Shown here: positions 7,952-17,526 of the stretch, piece by piece
How positions within the stretch are numbered: the stretch's first letter is position 1
How the letters are laid out: each line of letters begins with the position of its first letter
Assembly: GCA_900318865.1 (NCBI GenBank)
Contig: ONMF01000001.1
Coordinates: 277,194-341,193, forward strand
Length of the DNA stretch: 64,000 nucleotides
From: an uncultured Prevotellaceae bacterium
GTDB taxonomy: Bacteria; Bacteroidota; Bacteroidia; Bacteroidales; Muribaculaceae
Reading direction: 5' to 3'
Notes under the pieces: model-generated
The model's database searches: none
The model's input: the letters and a program-made list of their open reading frames with translations, nothing else
What the model was told of the DNA's origin: nothing
Made by a program: the position numbers and the translations under genes

Positions 7952-9577
7952 TCAGAACCTGAAGCCCAGCGTGAGCGACACGCGGTTGTTATTGTCTTTG
8001 ACCTCGGTGCTCAAGTTTGGCTCGATGGGCGTTACCGATGACACGGGCGAGAAGGCGTTGTACACGCTGGTGCGGTTTTTGTGCACATAGGCCATGTCGA
8101 CATACACCGATTTATATTTATAGCCCACACCACAGGTGATGTATTGCTCCTTTTTGTCGTACTGGTAGGCAGGGTCGGTGCTCACGGTCACCACCCCCAA
8201 GCGGTTTTCCTCGATTTCAGCCTTTGCCTGGGAACTCTTGAGCGAGTAACCGGCGCGAAGGCTCCAGTTGGGGGTCAAGCGGTATTCAGCTCCCACACGC
8301 ACCGTGTGCGATGGCTTGAAATACTGCTTCACACGGTCGGTGACATCGATGAAATCATGACGGCGGTCATCGCCCACTCGCATGGTGGTGTTGCCCTCGT
8401 ACTCATAGTCGACGCTCACGATGGCTTGCTTGCCGATGACTCCGGCCAGGCTGCCCATGAAGCGCCACGGCGTCTTGATGGTATAGTCGGTGCGGTAGAA
8501 ATATCCACCATTCGACCCTTTCTCGCCTTCGTACAGCATTTTGCCTGATGCGTCGTAGGCAGCCATGTCCGACACCACATAATAGTTGTCGCGCATATCG
8601 AAATAGGTGGGCGTGTGGAACGCCAAGCCAATTCGCAGTTGGTTCACAGGTTTGAAGATGACACCCATCTTGAAGTTGTAGCCGGTGCCCTTGGTGTTAA
8701 GCCTGTTCACATAGCCGTAATCGGCTCCGCCTTGCACAATCGTGGACGTTTTCCAGTTCGAGCTGTTTCGCACGTAGGCATTGTCGAGCGATTCACCGTA
8801 GTAGTGGTAGCTGTTGAAGCTCAGGTCGGCGATACCTGCGCACAGGCCCCAGTACATCACGTTGGCCACATTGCCGCCGAAGGAGATGTTATACACATCG
8901 GTGTGACCGCTTTCATCCACCTCAAATTCGGCTGTTCCGGTCGTCCCGTCACCGTACAAGCCCTGCAAGCGGTCACCATTATCGGTGATGATGTCGGCCG
9001 CTCCATTATCTTTGGTGGGAATGTCGTATGACACAATGCCAATCCACGGAGCATAGGGCTTGTCGAAGTAGGGATTATAGGTCGATGTCGAAACCAGGTC
9101 GGTGCTCTTGATGCCGTCGGCATTGAGCTGGCCGGCAATATAATTGCTCAGTGACGTGGGCAGTGAGTTGAAGCCGCCGGTGTAACGGCGATGGAATGAA
9201 TTCATGCGGTTATACGAGAATCCCCAGTTGAAATTGGGCATCACATCGCTGTTGATTTTCATGGCGCCCACATAACCTATGTTGTTAACCAGAAATTTTG
9301 TTTGGTTCACCTTGGCGGCACCTGCTGCCTGACTCGAGTTGAAGTCGAGACTGAGTGTGATGTTCACATCGCTGCTGCGGTACACCCCTATTCCACCGGG
9401 GTTCTGGTTCAGCACCGAAATATCGCCTCCCAGAGCACCAAAGGCTCCGGCCATCGACATGTAGCGCGATGTTCCACGCAATTCGGTTTGCGACAAGTGC
9501 AGCACATCAAAGGCATCCTGCGCACTGGCGGCCATGGTGATACCGCACACGAGCATTGTCAATAGTTTCTTGTTCAT
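7952..9577 (-). CDS. OMPP1/FadL/TodX-family outer membrane protein
   Basis: A protein of 541 residues with a cleavable signal peptide (MNKKLLTMLVCGITMAASAQ). A glycine/asparagine-rich N-terminal stretch typical of OMPP1 proteins follows (SMAGAFGALGGDISVLNQNP), then alternating hydrophobic strands of a beta-barrel, ending in an aromatic residue (LTLGFRF) as outer-membrane barrels do. Family members import hydrophobic compounds in other bacteria; Bacteroidales homologues are often labelled hemin receptor without proof. No operon partner is evident: the Trp/Gly-rich secreted protein lies 65 bp upstream in the same direction. Substrate unknown. Confidence 0.82.
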   Translation of the reverse strand: MNKKLLTMLVCGITMAASAQDAFDVLHLSQTELRGTSRYMSMAGAFGALGGDISVLNQNPGGIGVYRSSDVNITLSLDFNSSQAAGAAKVNQTKFLVNNIGYVGAMKINSDVMPNFNWGFSYNRMNSFHRRYTGGFNSLPTSLSNYIAGQLNADGIKSTDLVSTSTYNPYFDKPYAPWIGIVSYDIPTKDNGAADIITDNGDRLQGLYGDGTTGTAEFEVDESGHTDVYNISFGGNVANVMYWGLCAGIADLSFNSYHYYGESLDNAYVRNSSNWKTSTIVQGGADYGYVNRLNTKGTGYNFKMGVIFKPVNQLRIGLAFHTPTYFDMRDNYYVVSDMAAYDASGKMLYEGEKGSNGGYFYRTDYTIKTPWRFMGSLAGVIGKQAIVSVDYEYEGNTTMRVGDDRRHDFIDVTDRVKQYFKPSHTVRVGAEYRLTPNWSLRAGYSLKSSQAKAEIEENRLGVVTVSTDPAYQYDKKEQYITCGVGYKYKSVYVDMAYVHKNRTSVYNAFSPVSSVTPIEPNLSTEVKDNNNRVSLTLGFRF

Positions 9578-9642
9578 TCTTATTTTCAGTATAAGTCAAA
9601 AATCAGATGTGTTCATTATTATTGGTTTCAGCGAGCATGGGC

Positions 9643-10851
9643 TCAACGACGGCGACCGCCGCCACCCGAGAATCCACCGCCGCCGCCACCGCGGGTGCCA
9701 CCGCCACCGCTGAAGCCGCCACCGCCGTAGCTTCGGCTGCCCGACGAACTGTGACTGGGCGAATAACTGCGGCTGGGCGATGCGTAACCGCGACTGCTCG
9801 ATGAACTGCTGCGCGTTCCCACCGAACCGGTTGCATATCCCGGACGGCTCGAACCCATCGACGAGGGCCGCGAACCGCTGTAACTGCGCGTGATGCCTTG
9901 TGTGCTGCGGGCGGCACCGCGTGTGCCCACATTGCCCACCGAACCGGTAGCGTATCCTGGACGGCGCGAACCCATCGAGGTTCCCATACGACCGCCTCCA
10001 CCGGGCTGATTGCGCCCGGAACCGCCCACGTGGCTGCCAGTGCCTCGGCCGCTGTTGGGCCTGCGTCCTCCCATGCTGCCGCCTCCATAGGCATAGCCCG
10101 GGCGGCCACTTCCATAATGGTGCCCGCCACCGAAGGGACGATCGTGACGATAATGGTGACCGTACCAGCCACCCCAGTAAGGACGGCTCCAGCCCCAGTA
10201 AGGACGACTCCAACCCCAGTAAGGACGGCCCCAGCCCCAGCTCCAACTGCTGTAGTACCACGGACCATGCCATCCGTACCACGTGTAGCGGTACCCGTAA
10301 GGCCAGAACCAGGGATCATAATAACCTAATCCCCACAGCGTGTTGTGGTAGTACCACGGATCGTACCAGGTAGTCCATCCGGGATAGGAAGTGCCAAAAG
10401 TGATATTGATTTGGGCGGGAGTCTCATCGTAATATAGCTCAATCAAGTCGGCATCGCTGCTGGCCACCACCACGTCGGGATTGTAGAAGCGCTCGATACG
10501 CTTGGTGTTAGAGAACGTATACTGCGACTCATTGCTGCCATGCAGCGTGTCGGCATAAGCGTCGTAGGCATACTCGCCCGTGCGGCGGTTGTACTCGTCA
10601 ACGTCGCGCTCTGTCTTATAGTTCTTTTCAACACTCACTTTGTATCGGGCCGGCACATCGTAGTCGGCAGCCAGCAGTTGAGTGGTTGCGCGCCGCGGCG
10701 TGCGCACCACGACAGCTGTTTTAGCGTCTTCCTTCACGGTGCTTGTGGTGGAAGAGCCATCATAGTAAATGTCATCGAAGTCTTGGGCATGAACCCATGC
10801 ACCGGCACTCAGCGCCAGCACACCCATCATTGATAAAACTTTGTATTTCAT
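9643..10851 (-). CDS. Secreted low-complexity Trp/Tyr/Gly/Ser-rich protein
   Basis: A protein of 402 residues (404 if the ATG at 10857 is used) with a signal peptide ending at ...GAWVHAQ. Residues ~20-170 are of normal composition. They are followed by a Trp/Tyr-rich block (three tandem RPYWGWS-like units) and then a Gly/Ser/Arg-rich half with repeated RPGYATGSVG segments, finishing in FSGGGG and a basic tip. No enzymatic domain is recognised. The composition suggests a structural or adhesive exported protein, which is inference. The DNA on the opposite strand also reads open because of the biased composition, but the signal peptide fixes this strand as coding. Confidence 0.75.
   Translation of the reverse strand: MKYKVLSMMGVLALSAGAWVHAQDFDDIYYDGSSTTSTVKEDAKTAVVVRTPRRATTQLLAADYDVPARYKVSVEKNYKTERDVDEYNRRTGEYAYDAYADTLHGSNESQYTFSNTKRIERFYNPDVVVASSDADLIELYYDETPAQINITFGTSYPGWTTWYDPWYYHNTLWGLGYYDPWFWPYGYRYTWYGWHGPWYYSSWSWGWGRPYWGWSRPYWGWSRPYWGGWYGHHYRHDRPFGGGHHYGSGRPGYAYGGGSMGGRRPNSGRGTGSHVGGSGRNQPGGGGRMGTSMGSRRPGYATGSVGNVGTRGAARSTQGITRSYSGSRPSSMGSSRPGYATGSVGTRSSSSSSRGYASPSRSYSPSHSSSGSRSYGGGGFSGGGGTRGGGGGGFSGGGGRRR
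10173..10235. repeat. Tandem repeat, three 21-bp units, coding
   Basis: Three head-to-tail 21-bp copies (10173-10193, 10194-10214, 10215-10235) each begin CCCAGTAAGGACG and differ at a few positions. On the bottom strand each encodes a seven-residue RPYWGWS-type unit of the secreted protein. The in-frame unit length suggests expansion by slippage. Confidence 0.9.
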
Positions 10852-11033
10852 AAGCATTTACGTTTAATAATTTCAATTTTACATTTAGTCAATTCACACA
10901 TTTAGACCCTCGGAGAAACCGAAAGTTTAAACTTACACATGCTAATTTCGTGCCAAATTAGTGATATTATTTGATTTAAGCCCCATTTTTTGAGTAAAAA
11001 AATGCTAAATAGGCATCTTGGCCCGGCATGTGG

Positions 11034-11756
11034 TCACATGTTTAAATAAAAATCACGGCACAAGGCCAAGTATCGGGCACTGTATTGCCGGGGATTGTTG
11101 TTCTCGATGCACAGCGTGTCGGCCACAACCTCTCCGGCCGTCACATTGGCACCAATTTCCCACAGCACGCGCTTGGGCGGGCGCCCCTCCACCGGGCACA
11201 CCTGGGTGGTGCGCTGTATCTGCAGGCCGGCCTGAACGACGCACCTGCGCACAAGCGCGCAGGCATCGGCAGGTGTCACCATTGCCAGCCGGCCGGTAGC
11301 GGTAAGCAGTCGGGCGGCATTGCTTATGAGTTGCTCGATGGTGAGCGTTTGGTTATGGCGAGCGATGCTTCGTGCGCTGTCCTGAGGTAATACGCCATTG
11401 CCGAAAAATGGAGGATTACACACTATCAAGTCGTAGCCATGCCCGGGATTATATCCGTTCACGTCGGAATGTATGGCTGTCAAACGCTCGGCCCACGGCG
11501 AAGCGGCGAAGTTGATGCGGCACACCTCGGCCGCGGTGGCATCCAGGTCGATGGCATCGATAAGGGCCGCGTCGTTTCGCTGTGCCACCATCAGTGCTAT
11601 CACTCCTGTGCCTGTGCCCACATCGAGCACGTGCGCCGCGCCATCGACGCTGCACCACGCACCCAGCAACACCCCATCGGTGCCCACACGCATCGCTGCC
11701 TGGTCGTTCACCACGGTGAATTGCTTGAACCGAAACACTTTTTTCCTGTCCGTCAT
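11034..11756 (-). CDS. trmN6: tRNA1(Val) (adenine(37)-N6)-methyltransferase, TrmN6/YfiC family
   Basis: A protein of 240 residues with a class I SAM-dependent methyltransferase fold: motif I VLDVGTGTGVIALMVAQR near residue 45 and the N6-adenine signature NPPFF near 120. The N-terminal FRFKQFTV...MRVGTDGVLLGAW is characteristic of YfiC. The family methylates A37 of tRNA1(Val) in E. coli; the substrate here is inferred. The start at 11756 (MTDRKK) is preferred: the upstream in-frame extension to 11879 is translated repeat sequence that contains the promoter. It is transcribed leftward from one of the repeated promoter modules (11775-11865). Confidence 0.86.
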   Translation of the reverse strand: MTDRKKVFRFKQFTVVNDQAAMRVGTDGVLLGAWCSVDGAAHVLDVGTGTGVIALMVAQRNDAALIDAIDLDATAAEVCRINFAASPWAERLTAIHSDVNGYNPGHGYDLIVCNPPFFGNGVLPQDSARSIARHNQTLTIEQLISNAARLLTATGRLAMVTPADACALVRRCVVQAGLQIQRTTQVCPVEGRPPKRVLWEIGANVTAGEVVADTLCIENNNPRQYSARYLALCRDFYLNM

Positions 11757-11774
11757 GCTCCCTTCGCCATTTTT

Positions 11775-11865
11775 TGCAAAATTAGTGCAAACCGAGCAAA
11801 AAACATCAAGCGTGCTTGCATGTTTTTCCGAGGCGCAGCCTAATTTATCTAAAATCAGTGCAAAG
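11775..11865 (-). repeat. Repeated promoter-hairpin module, copy 1 (upstream of trmN6)
   Basis: Read on the bottom strand it holds a decayed distal promoter (GCACTGATTTTA), the block AAATTAGGCTGCGCCTCGG, and a hairpin with arms AAAAACAT and ATGTTTTT. It then holds the proximal promoter CTCGGTTTGCACTAATTTTG, with -7 box TAATTTTG at 11777-11784, 20 bp before the trmN6 start. The two -7 positions are 73 bp apart. Related copies lie at 31189-31292, 31373-31524 and 58120-58234. Confidence 0.8.
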
Positions 11866-11910
11866 CGGCACTGCTTCATTTATCATTATTACCATGTGAA
11901 AATTATTTCG

Positions 11911-11918
11911 TAATTTTG
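11911..11918 (+). promoter_or_regulatory. Putative -7 box for the UmuC-like gene
   Basis: TAATTTTG lies 43 bp before the chosen start at 11962. It argues against the further upstream in-frame ATGs at 11926/11932, which would be almost at the transcription start. No LexA-like palindrome was recognised. Confidence 0.5.
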
Positions 11919-11961
11919 CCACGTAATGGCCATGCGGTACCGACCGCAAGTGAGGAAACAG

Positions 11962-13212
11962 ATGAAAGCGCTGATTGACTGCAACAATTTTTTTGTCTCG
12001 TGCGAGCGGGTGATGGACCCTTCACTGCACGGGAAGCCTGTTGTGGTGCTTTCAGGCAATGACGGCTGTGTGATTTCTCGCAGCAACGAAGCCAAAGCAT
12101 TGGGCATCCCCATGGGCTGCCCGGCCTTTCAAATCGGGAGCTATACCCGTCCCGACAGCGTGGTGCAACTGTCGGCCAACCACAGACTTTACTGCAACAT
12201 CTCGGACCGCGTGATGCGCATTGTGGGCATGGAGGAAGGCAACATCGAAATCTACTCGGTTGACGAGGCGTTTTTCAGCCTCCCCGACGATCCGGTTGAG
12301 ACCATTCACCCCCGCATGGCAGCTCTGGTGCGTAAAATCCAGCAGTGGGTGGGCATCCCGGTGAGCATCGGGTTCGCGCCGTCGCGCACGCTGGCCAAAA
12401 TTGCCTCGCACATTGCCAAGAAAGACCGTCGCATCACCGATGGAGTGTATTGGCTCGTCCGTCGGGAGGCCATCGACACGATTCTGCGGCGCACCCCGAT
12501 AAGCGACGTGTGGGGCATCGGACGCCGCACCACCTCATCGCTGCAAGAGCATGGCGTTGCCACTGCGGCCGATTTTGTGAAAATGTCGCCAGGGCTGGTG
12601 AGGTCTTTTTACAATGTGACACTGGAACGCACCCATCGTGAACTGCGCGGCGAGGACTGTGCCACAGTGAGCCCGGTGACCGACAGCCGCAAGTCGCTGA
12701 CCCACAGTCGCACATTTGGGCAGGTAGTCACCGACTTTGAAACCGTGCACGACGCCATCGTGTCGTTTGCCCAGCATCTTGCCAAACGGATGCGCGACGA
12801 GCAAGTGGTGGCCACCGAGGTGGGCGTCTTTGTCAGGGGCGACAGCCACCGCACCGACCTTCCCTTTTATCAGAATGCCTGTAGCATCGTCCTGCCAACG
12901 CCCAGCGACAGCACCCATCTGGTGGTGGAGCATGCCGTGCGGGCGCTTGGGTGCATCTACAAGCCTGGCATGGTCTACCGAAAGGCCGGCGTATGGGCTT
13001 GCAGCTTGCTTCCCACCAGCGATGTGCAGCTCAACCTGTTTGACCCCATTGATTACTCCAAGCAGCGGCGTCTGATGGCTTCGGTCGATGCCATCAACAA
13101 GCATTACGGGGCGCCTGCCGTGCAGTTGGCCCCCACAGCCGACACACGGACATGGAGTCCCCACCAGGCCCATCCCGGCCGACAAAGCAAAACTCTGTTA
13201 TTCATGATGTGA
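11962..13212 (+). CDS. umuC: Y-family DNA polymerase, UmuC type
   Basis: A protein of 416 residues. The polymerase catalytic motifs of the Y family are clear: [15 protein letters not shown] at the N-terminus (first catalytic aspartate), YSVDEAFF near residue 95 (catalytic D and E) and [19 protein letters not shown] [21 protein letters not shown] helix-hairpin-helix segment, the little-finger domain and a DUF4113-like C-terminal segment ([22 protein letters not shown]) follow. It would carry out error-prone translesion synthesis. The usual umuD partner is not adjacent: upstream is divergent trmN6 and downstream is mutS2, 16 bp away. Start 11962 is chosen by alignment of the catalytic N-terminus and by the promoter position. 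Confidence 0.9.
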   Translation: MKALIDCNNFFVSCERVMDPSLHGKPVVVLSGNDGCVISRSNEAKALGIPMGCPAFQIGSYTRPDSVVQLSANHRLYCNISDRVMRIVGMEEGNIEIYSVDEAFFSLPDDPVETIHPRMAALVRKIQQWVGIPVSIGFAPSRTLAKIASHIAKKDRRITDGVYWLVRREAIDTILRRTPISDVWGIGRRTTSSLQEHGVATAADFVKMSPGLVRSFYNVTLERTHRELRGEDCATVSPVTDSRKSLTHSRTFGQVVTDFETVHDAIVSFAQHLAKRMRDEQVVATEVGVFVRGDSHRTDLPFYQNACSIVLPTPSDSTHLVVEHAVRALGCIYKPGMVYRKAGVWACSLLPTSDVQLNLFDPIDYSKQRRLMASVDAINKHYGAPAVQLAPTADTRTWSPHQAHPGRQSKTLLFMM

Positions 13213-13228
13213 AACAATTTTTATCCTA

Positions 13229-15682
13229 ATGATATATCCCAATAATTTTGAACAAAAAATAGGATTTGACACCATCAGGCAAGAAATTGAGCGCCATTGC
13301 ACCAGCCCCCTCGGGGTTACCCATGTGCACTCCATGCACTTCGACACCCATCGGGAACAGATAGAAACCCGCCTGAACGAGACCGACGAGTTCCTCCGCA
13401 TCCTGCAGTCGAAACGCACCTTCCCGCTCAATCACTTTCACGACCTGCGAGGGCCGCTCAAGGCCATTCGCACCGAAGGGTCTTTTCTGGCCACTGAGCG
13501 GATGTTTGACCTGACAAGACTCTTGAAAACCATCGACGAGATAGTGGCTTTTTTCGGCACACCCATTGACGACACCGTTCCCTACCCTGCCCTGAAACGG
13601 CTCGCAGGACAGTTGAATCAATTTCCGGAAATCATAGGCCACATTGATGCCATCATCGACAAAAATGGTAACATAAAGGATGACGCATCGCCCCTGCTGC
13701 GCGAGCTTCGCCACCGGGTACAGGCACTGCAAGCCGGGCTGGGCGGTACATTACGCCGCATTATCACGCAGGGCCGCACCGAGGGATTTCTGGAAAACGA
13801 CGTGCAGCCGGCTGTGCGCGACGGCAGGCTGGTGATTCCCGTGCAGCCCATGCACAAGCGCAAGCTGCGGGGCATTGTTCACGACACGTCGGCATCGGGC
13901 AAAACCGTGTTTATTGAACCCGCCGAAATAGTGGAAGCCAATAACCAAATTCTTGAAACCGAGGCCGACATCGCGCGCGAGATTATCAGGATTCTCACCG
14001 AGGCCACCGATATGATACGCCCGCACATCGACGAATTGCTTGACTCGCTCGACATCCTGGGGCACATAGATTTTACCCGCGCCAAGGCATTGTTTGCACA
14101 GGATGTGGGAGGACAGATGCCACACATCGACAACGTGCCGCACATCGAGTGGTATCACGCAGTGCATCCATCGCTGCTACTGGCACTGCGTGGACAGCAT
14201 AAAGAAGTGGTTCCTCTCGATATCGCACTCACCGGCGAGCAGCGCATTCTGCTCATCTCCGGACCTAATGCCGGTGGTAAATCGGTGTGCCTGAAGACGG
14301 TGGGTGCCGTGCAGTACATGATGCAGTGCGGCATTCTCCCCCCTCTCTACAGCAACTCGCACATGGGACTTTTCGGCGGCATCGGCATCGACATTGGCGA
14401 CCAGCAGTCGATTGAGGATGATTTGAGCACCTACAGCTCGCATCTTCAGAACATGAAATCATTCTTGACCCTTGCCGGAAAGCACACGCTGCTTCTTATC
14501 GACGAGTTCGGCAGCGGCACCGAGCCTCAGATTGGAGGGGCTATCGCTCAAGCCATCCTCGACGAATTGAACAAGAGCGGGACATTCGGTGTCATCACAA
14601 CGCATTATCAGAACTTGAAGCATTTTGCCGAAGACACCCCCGGCATCATCAACGGCGCCATGCTCTACGACCGGGCACGCATGGAACCGCTGTTTCAGCT
14701 GTCGATGGGCTATCCAGGCAGTTCTTTTGCCATCGAGATAGCCCGTAAAATCGGGCTGCCGCAAAGTGTCATCTCTCATGCCGGCGAACTGGTGGGCAGC
14801 GACTACATCAACATGGACCGCTACCTGCTCGACATCGTGCGCGACCGCAGGTATTGGGAGAAGAAACGCCATGAAATCAGGCTGAAAGAGAAACGGCTCG
14901 ACACGATTATCGCCGACTATCAGCAGCAGGCCGAACGCGTGGCCAGCGAGCGGCGCAACATTCTCCACGAGGCAAAGGATGAGGCTCGTTCCATCTTGGC
15001 ACAAAGCAATGCACAGATAGAACAGGCCATACGCGAAATTCGAGAAGTCCAGGCCGAAAAAGAGAAGACCAAAGAAGTGCGCAGGCAACTTGAGGAATTT
15101 AAACAACGACTCGTCGATGAGCAGCCCGGCGACACTACCCTGCCACGCTCATTGCAACCCAAGTACCGTGTTCCCAAAAAGAAGTCGGCACCCACCAAGA
15201 AAACCACCGACTCAGCACCCCGGCCATTAGCCGTGGGCGACCATGTAATCATGAAAGGCAGCACGACCGTGGGAACCATTATGAACCTCGACGAGAAGTA
15301 TGCCGTGGTTGCTTTCGGTAACTTGAAAACCCGTGTGGAAACCTCCCGCCTGGAGCGCACCATGAGACAGGAAGAGCGAAAGCGCGAGCCATCGATGGGA
15401 CGGGCCACCACCGAGCAAATACGGGCGCGCCAACTGCAATTCAAGCCAGAAATTGATGTGCGCGGCATGCGGGCCGATGAGGCGTTGCAAGCTGTGACCT
15501 ACTTCATCGATGATGCCATTCAGTTCGGCAGTCAGCGTGTCCGCATTTTACACGGCACAGGAACGGGGGTGCTGCGAGAGGTCATCCGCCTGTACCTGAA
15601 CACAGTGGCCGGCGTGAAATCATATCGCGACGAGCACGTTCAGTTCGGCGGAGCGGGAATCACCGTGGTCGATTTTGATTGA
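13229..15682 (+). CDS. mutS2: MutS2 endonuclease/ATPase with Smr domain
   Basis: A protein of 817 residues, slightly longer than the family norm. It has the MutS core and ATPase (Walker A GPNAGGKSVCLKT near residue 347; Walker B LLIDEFGSGTEP near 422), a long coiled coil (residues ~530-640), a Lys-rich linker, a KOW-like segment and a C-terminal Smr nuclease domain (EIDVRGMRADEALQAV, HGTGTGVLREVI). MutS2 suppresses recombination and in some species rescues collided ribosomes; it is not a mismatch-repair protein. The last 23 bp overlap the end of the convergent recQ gene. Confidence 0.94.
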   Translation: MIYPNNFEQKIGFDTIRQEIERHCTSPLGVTHVHSMHFDTHREQIETRLNETDEFLRILQSKRTFPLNHFHDLRGPLKAIRTEGSFLATERMFDLTRLLKTIDEIVAFFGTPIDDTVPYPALKRLAGQLNQFPEIIGHIDAIIDKNGNIKDDASPLLRELRHRVQALQAGLGGTLRRIITQGRTEGFLENDVQPAVRDGRLVIPVQPMHKRKLRGIVHDTSASGKTVFIEPAEIVEANNQILETEADIAREIIRILTEATDMIRPHIDELLDSLDILGHIDFTRAKALFAQDVGGQMPHIDNVPHIEWYHAVHPSLLLALRGQHKEVVPLDIALTGEQRILLISGPNAGGKSVCLKTVGAVQYMMQCGILPPLYSNSHMGLFGGIGIDIGDQQSIEDDLSTYSSHLQNMKSFLTLAGKHTLLLIDEFGSGTEPQIGGAIAQAILDELNKSGTFGVITTHYQNLKHFAEDTPGIINGAMLYDRARMEPLFQLSMGYPGSSFAIEIARKIGLPQSVISHAGELVGSDYINMDRYLLDIVRDRRYWEKKRHEIRLKEKRLDTIIADYQQQAERVASERRNILHEAKDEARSILAQSNAQIEQAIREIREVQAEKEKTKEVRRQLEEFKQRLVDEQPGDTTLPRSLQPKYRVPKKKSAPTKKTTDSAPRPLAVGDHVIMKGSTTVGTIMNLDEKYAVVAFGNLKTRVETSRLERTMRQEERKREPSMGRATTEQIRARQLQFKPEIDVRGMRADEALQAVTYFIDDAIQFGSQRVRILHGTGTGVLREVIRLYLNTVAGVKSYRDEHVQFGGAGITVVDFD

Positions 15683-17504
15683 TTTGCTGCTTGATGACAC
15701 TGGTGAACGCACGCCAATAACGTGCCGTCTTGGCCTCGCCCACACCATACAGTGTGCCGAACTCGGCTTGCGTGGTGGGTTTTTCACGAGCCATGACGGC
15801 CAGCACCTTATCGGAAAACACTGTGTAGGGAGGGATGTGGCTGGCCCGGGCTATGGCCAGGCGAAGATTGCGCAGTTTCTCGAACAAAGCGGTGTCGACC
15901 TCATCAGTGTGTTGTCCCGCAAACACGGGTCGAACGGCTGGCTTCTTACTTTGTGAACCCGCCGGCAACTGCTTGACGTATTTGGAAAACATGACGGTGG
16001 CGCGACCGAAGAGCACGTCTTTGCCGTAGGGCGTGATGTGCAGGTGGTTTGCCTCGTCGTACATCACATCAATCAGTCCCAGTTGTAACATTTGCAGCAG
16101 ATAAGCGTTCCACTCACCGAAGGTGATATGGCGCCCAACGCCATAGGTGGGCAAGCGGTCATAACCGGCCATCAACAACTCGGCCTTGTGCGAGCCACGC
16201 AGGATGTCGATTACCATCATGGTGCCCACCTGCTCATGGGTTCGGGCAATGGCACTCATGGCCATCTGCGACAACTTCGTGCCGTCGATTCGCTCCGGCG
16301 GATTGTGACACACGTCACAATTGTGGCAGTCGGTTTCGTAACTCTCGTTGAAATAACTGAGCAGTATCCTGCGCCGGCACACCGTCGCCTCGGCATATTG
16401 CTGCATGCGCCGCAATTTATCGATATTGGTCTGGCTTTGCCCGCTTTCCCGTGCAAATTTTGACAACGTCACCATATCGCCCAGCGAATAAAACATGAGT
16501 GCCTCGGCAGGCATGCCGTCTCGACCGGCCCGCCCTATTTCTTGGTAATAACATTCCATGCTTTTGGGCATGTTGCTGTGGACCACCCAGCGCACGTTGC
16601 TCTTGTCGATGCCCATCCCGAATGCTATGGTGGCGCAAATGACGGGCACTTCATCGTTAATGAACGCCCGTTGAACTGCGTTGCGCTCATTGTTGCTCAT
16701 GCCTGCGTGGTAGGCCATGGCATGAATGCCCAGCGCCTGCAGGCGCTGGGCCATCGTTTCGGTGTTCTTGCGGCTCAAGCAATAGATGATGCCGCTCTGG
16801 CCGGGTCGGCGTGCTATAAAATTGGCTATTTCTTTGAGTTTTGCCCGGCCACTGATATTTTTTCTCACCTGCAATGAAATGTTGGGGCGGTCGAACGACG
16901 ACAAGAAAAGTCGCGCATCGGCGATGCCGAGTTGCCGGGCTATGTCATCACGGGTCAAGCGGTCGGCGGTGGCGGTAAGAGCCATGACGGGAACACTGGG
17001 AAAATGTTCTTTCAGGACCGACAACCGGGTGTACTCGGGGCGGAAATCATGGCCCCACTGAGAAATGCAGTGGGCTTCATCAATAGCTATGAGACTGATT
17101 TTCATCTCATGTGACCACATGTCGAGTTCGCTGAGCAACTTTTCAGGAGAGATATACAGCAACTTGATGTTCCCGGCAAAAACATTCTCAATAATCGAGC
17201 GGTTTTGGGTATCGGTTTGTTGACTGTTGACCGCGGCAGCCGGCACGCCATTGGCTCTGAGGGCATCCACCTGGTCGTTCATCAACGCCAGCAACGGCGA
17301 CACCACTATGGCACACCCCGGGCTGAGCAAGGCCGGAATCTGGTAGCAAAGCGATTTCCCGCCGCCCGTGGGCATAAGCACTACAGCGTCACGGCCCTGC
17401 ATCACATGGCTGATAACCTGCCACTGCAGCGGATAAAAGTGGTCGTAGCCATAGAAGCGCTTCAGCACGGCAAGCGCCTGTTGCTTCAATCGGGATTGTT
17501 CCAT
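15660..17504 (-). CDS. recQ: ATP-dependent DNA helicase RecQ
   Basis: A protein of 614 residues. Helicase motifs: Q-motif region (FYPLQWQVI), Walker A (MPTGGGKSLCYQIPALL), DEAH box (IDEAHCISQWGHDFRPEY), and motif VI (QEIGRAGRDGMPAEAL). A RecQ zinc-binding cysteine set (CRRRILLSYF...CHNCDVC), a winged helix and a C-terminal HRDC domain (last ~80 residues) follow. It unwinds DNA 3' to 5' in recombination and fork repair. The start at 17504 (MEQSRLKQQA) is favoured; an in-frame ATG at 17549 adds 15 non-conserved residues. The gene converges on mutS2, with overlapping 3' ends and no terminator between them. Confidence 0.94.
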   Translation of the reverse strand: MEQSRLKQQALAVLKRFYGYDHFYPLQWQVISHVMQGRDAVVLMPTGGGKSLCYQIPALLSPGCAIVVSPLLALMNDQVDALRANGVPAAAVNSQQTDTQNRSIIENVFAGNIKLLYISPEKLLSELDMWSHEMKISLIAIDEAHCISQWGHDFRPEYTRLSVLKEHFPSVPVMALTATADRLTRDDIARQLGIADARLFLSSFDRPNISLQVRKNISGRAKLKEIANFIARRPGQSGIIYCLSRKNTETMAQRLQALGIHAMAYHAGMSNNERNAVQRAFINDEVPVICATIAFGMGIDKSNVRWVVHSNMPKSMECYYQEIGRAGRDGMPAEALMFYSLGDMVTLSKFARESGQSQTNIDKLRRMQQYAEATVCRRRILLSYFNESYETDCHNCDVCHNPPERIDGTKLSQMAMSAIARTHEQVGTMMVIDILRGSHKAELLMAGYDRLPTYGVGRHITFGEWNAYLLQMLQLGLIDVMYDEANHLHITPYGKDVLFGRATVMFSKYVKQLPAGSQSKKPAVRPVFAGQHTDEVDTALFEKLRNLRLAIARASHIPPYTVFSDKVLAVMAREKPTTQAEFGTLYGVGEAKTARYWRAFTSVIKQQINQNRPR

Positions 17505-17526
17505 AAAATGGGGAAAAATGATAGTG

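Noticed and set aside
10173..10235. Tandem repeats considered as a CRISPR-like array
   Set aside because: Units are contiguous with no spacers, only three, and encode in-frame heptapeptides.
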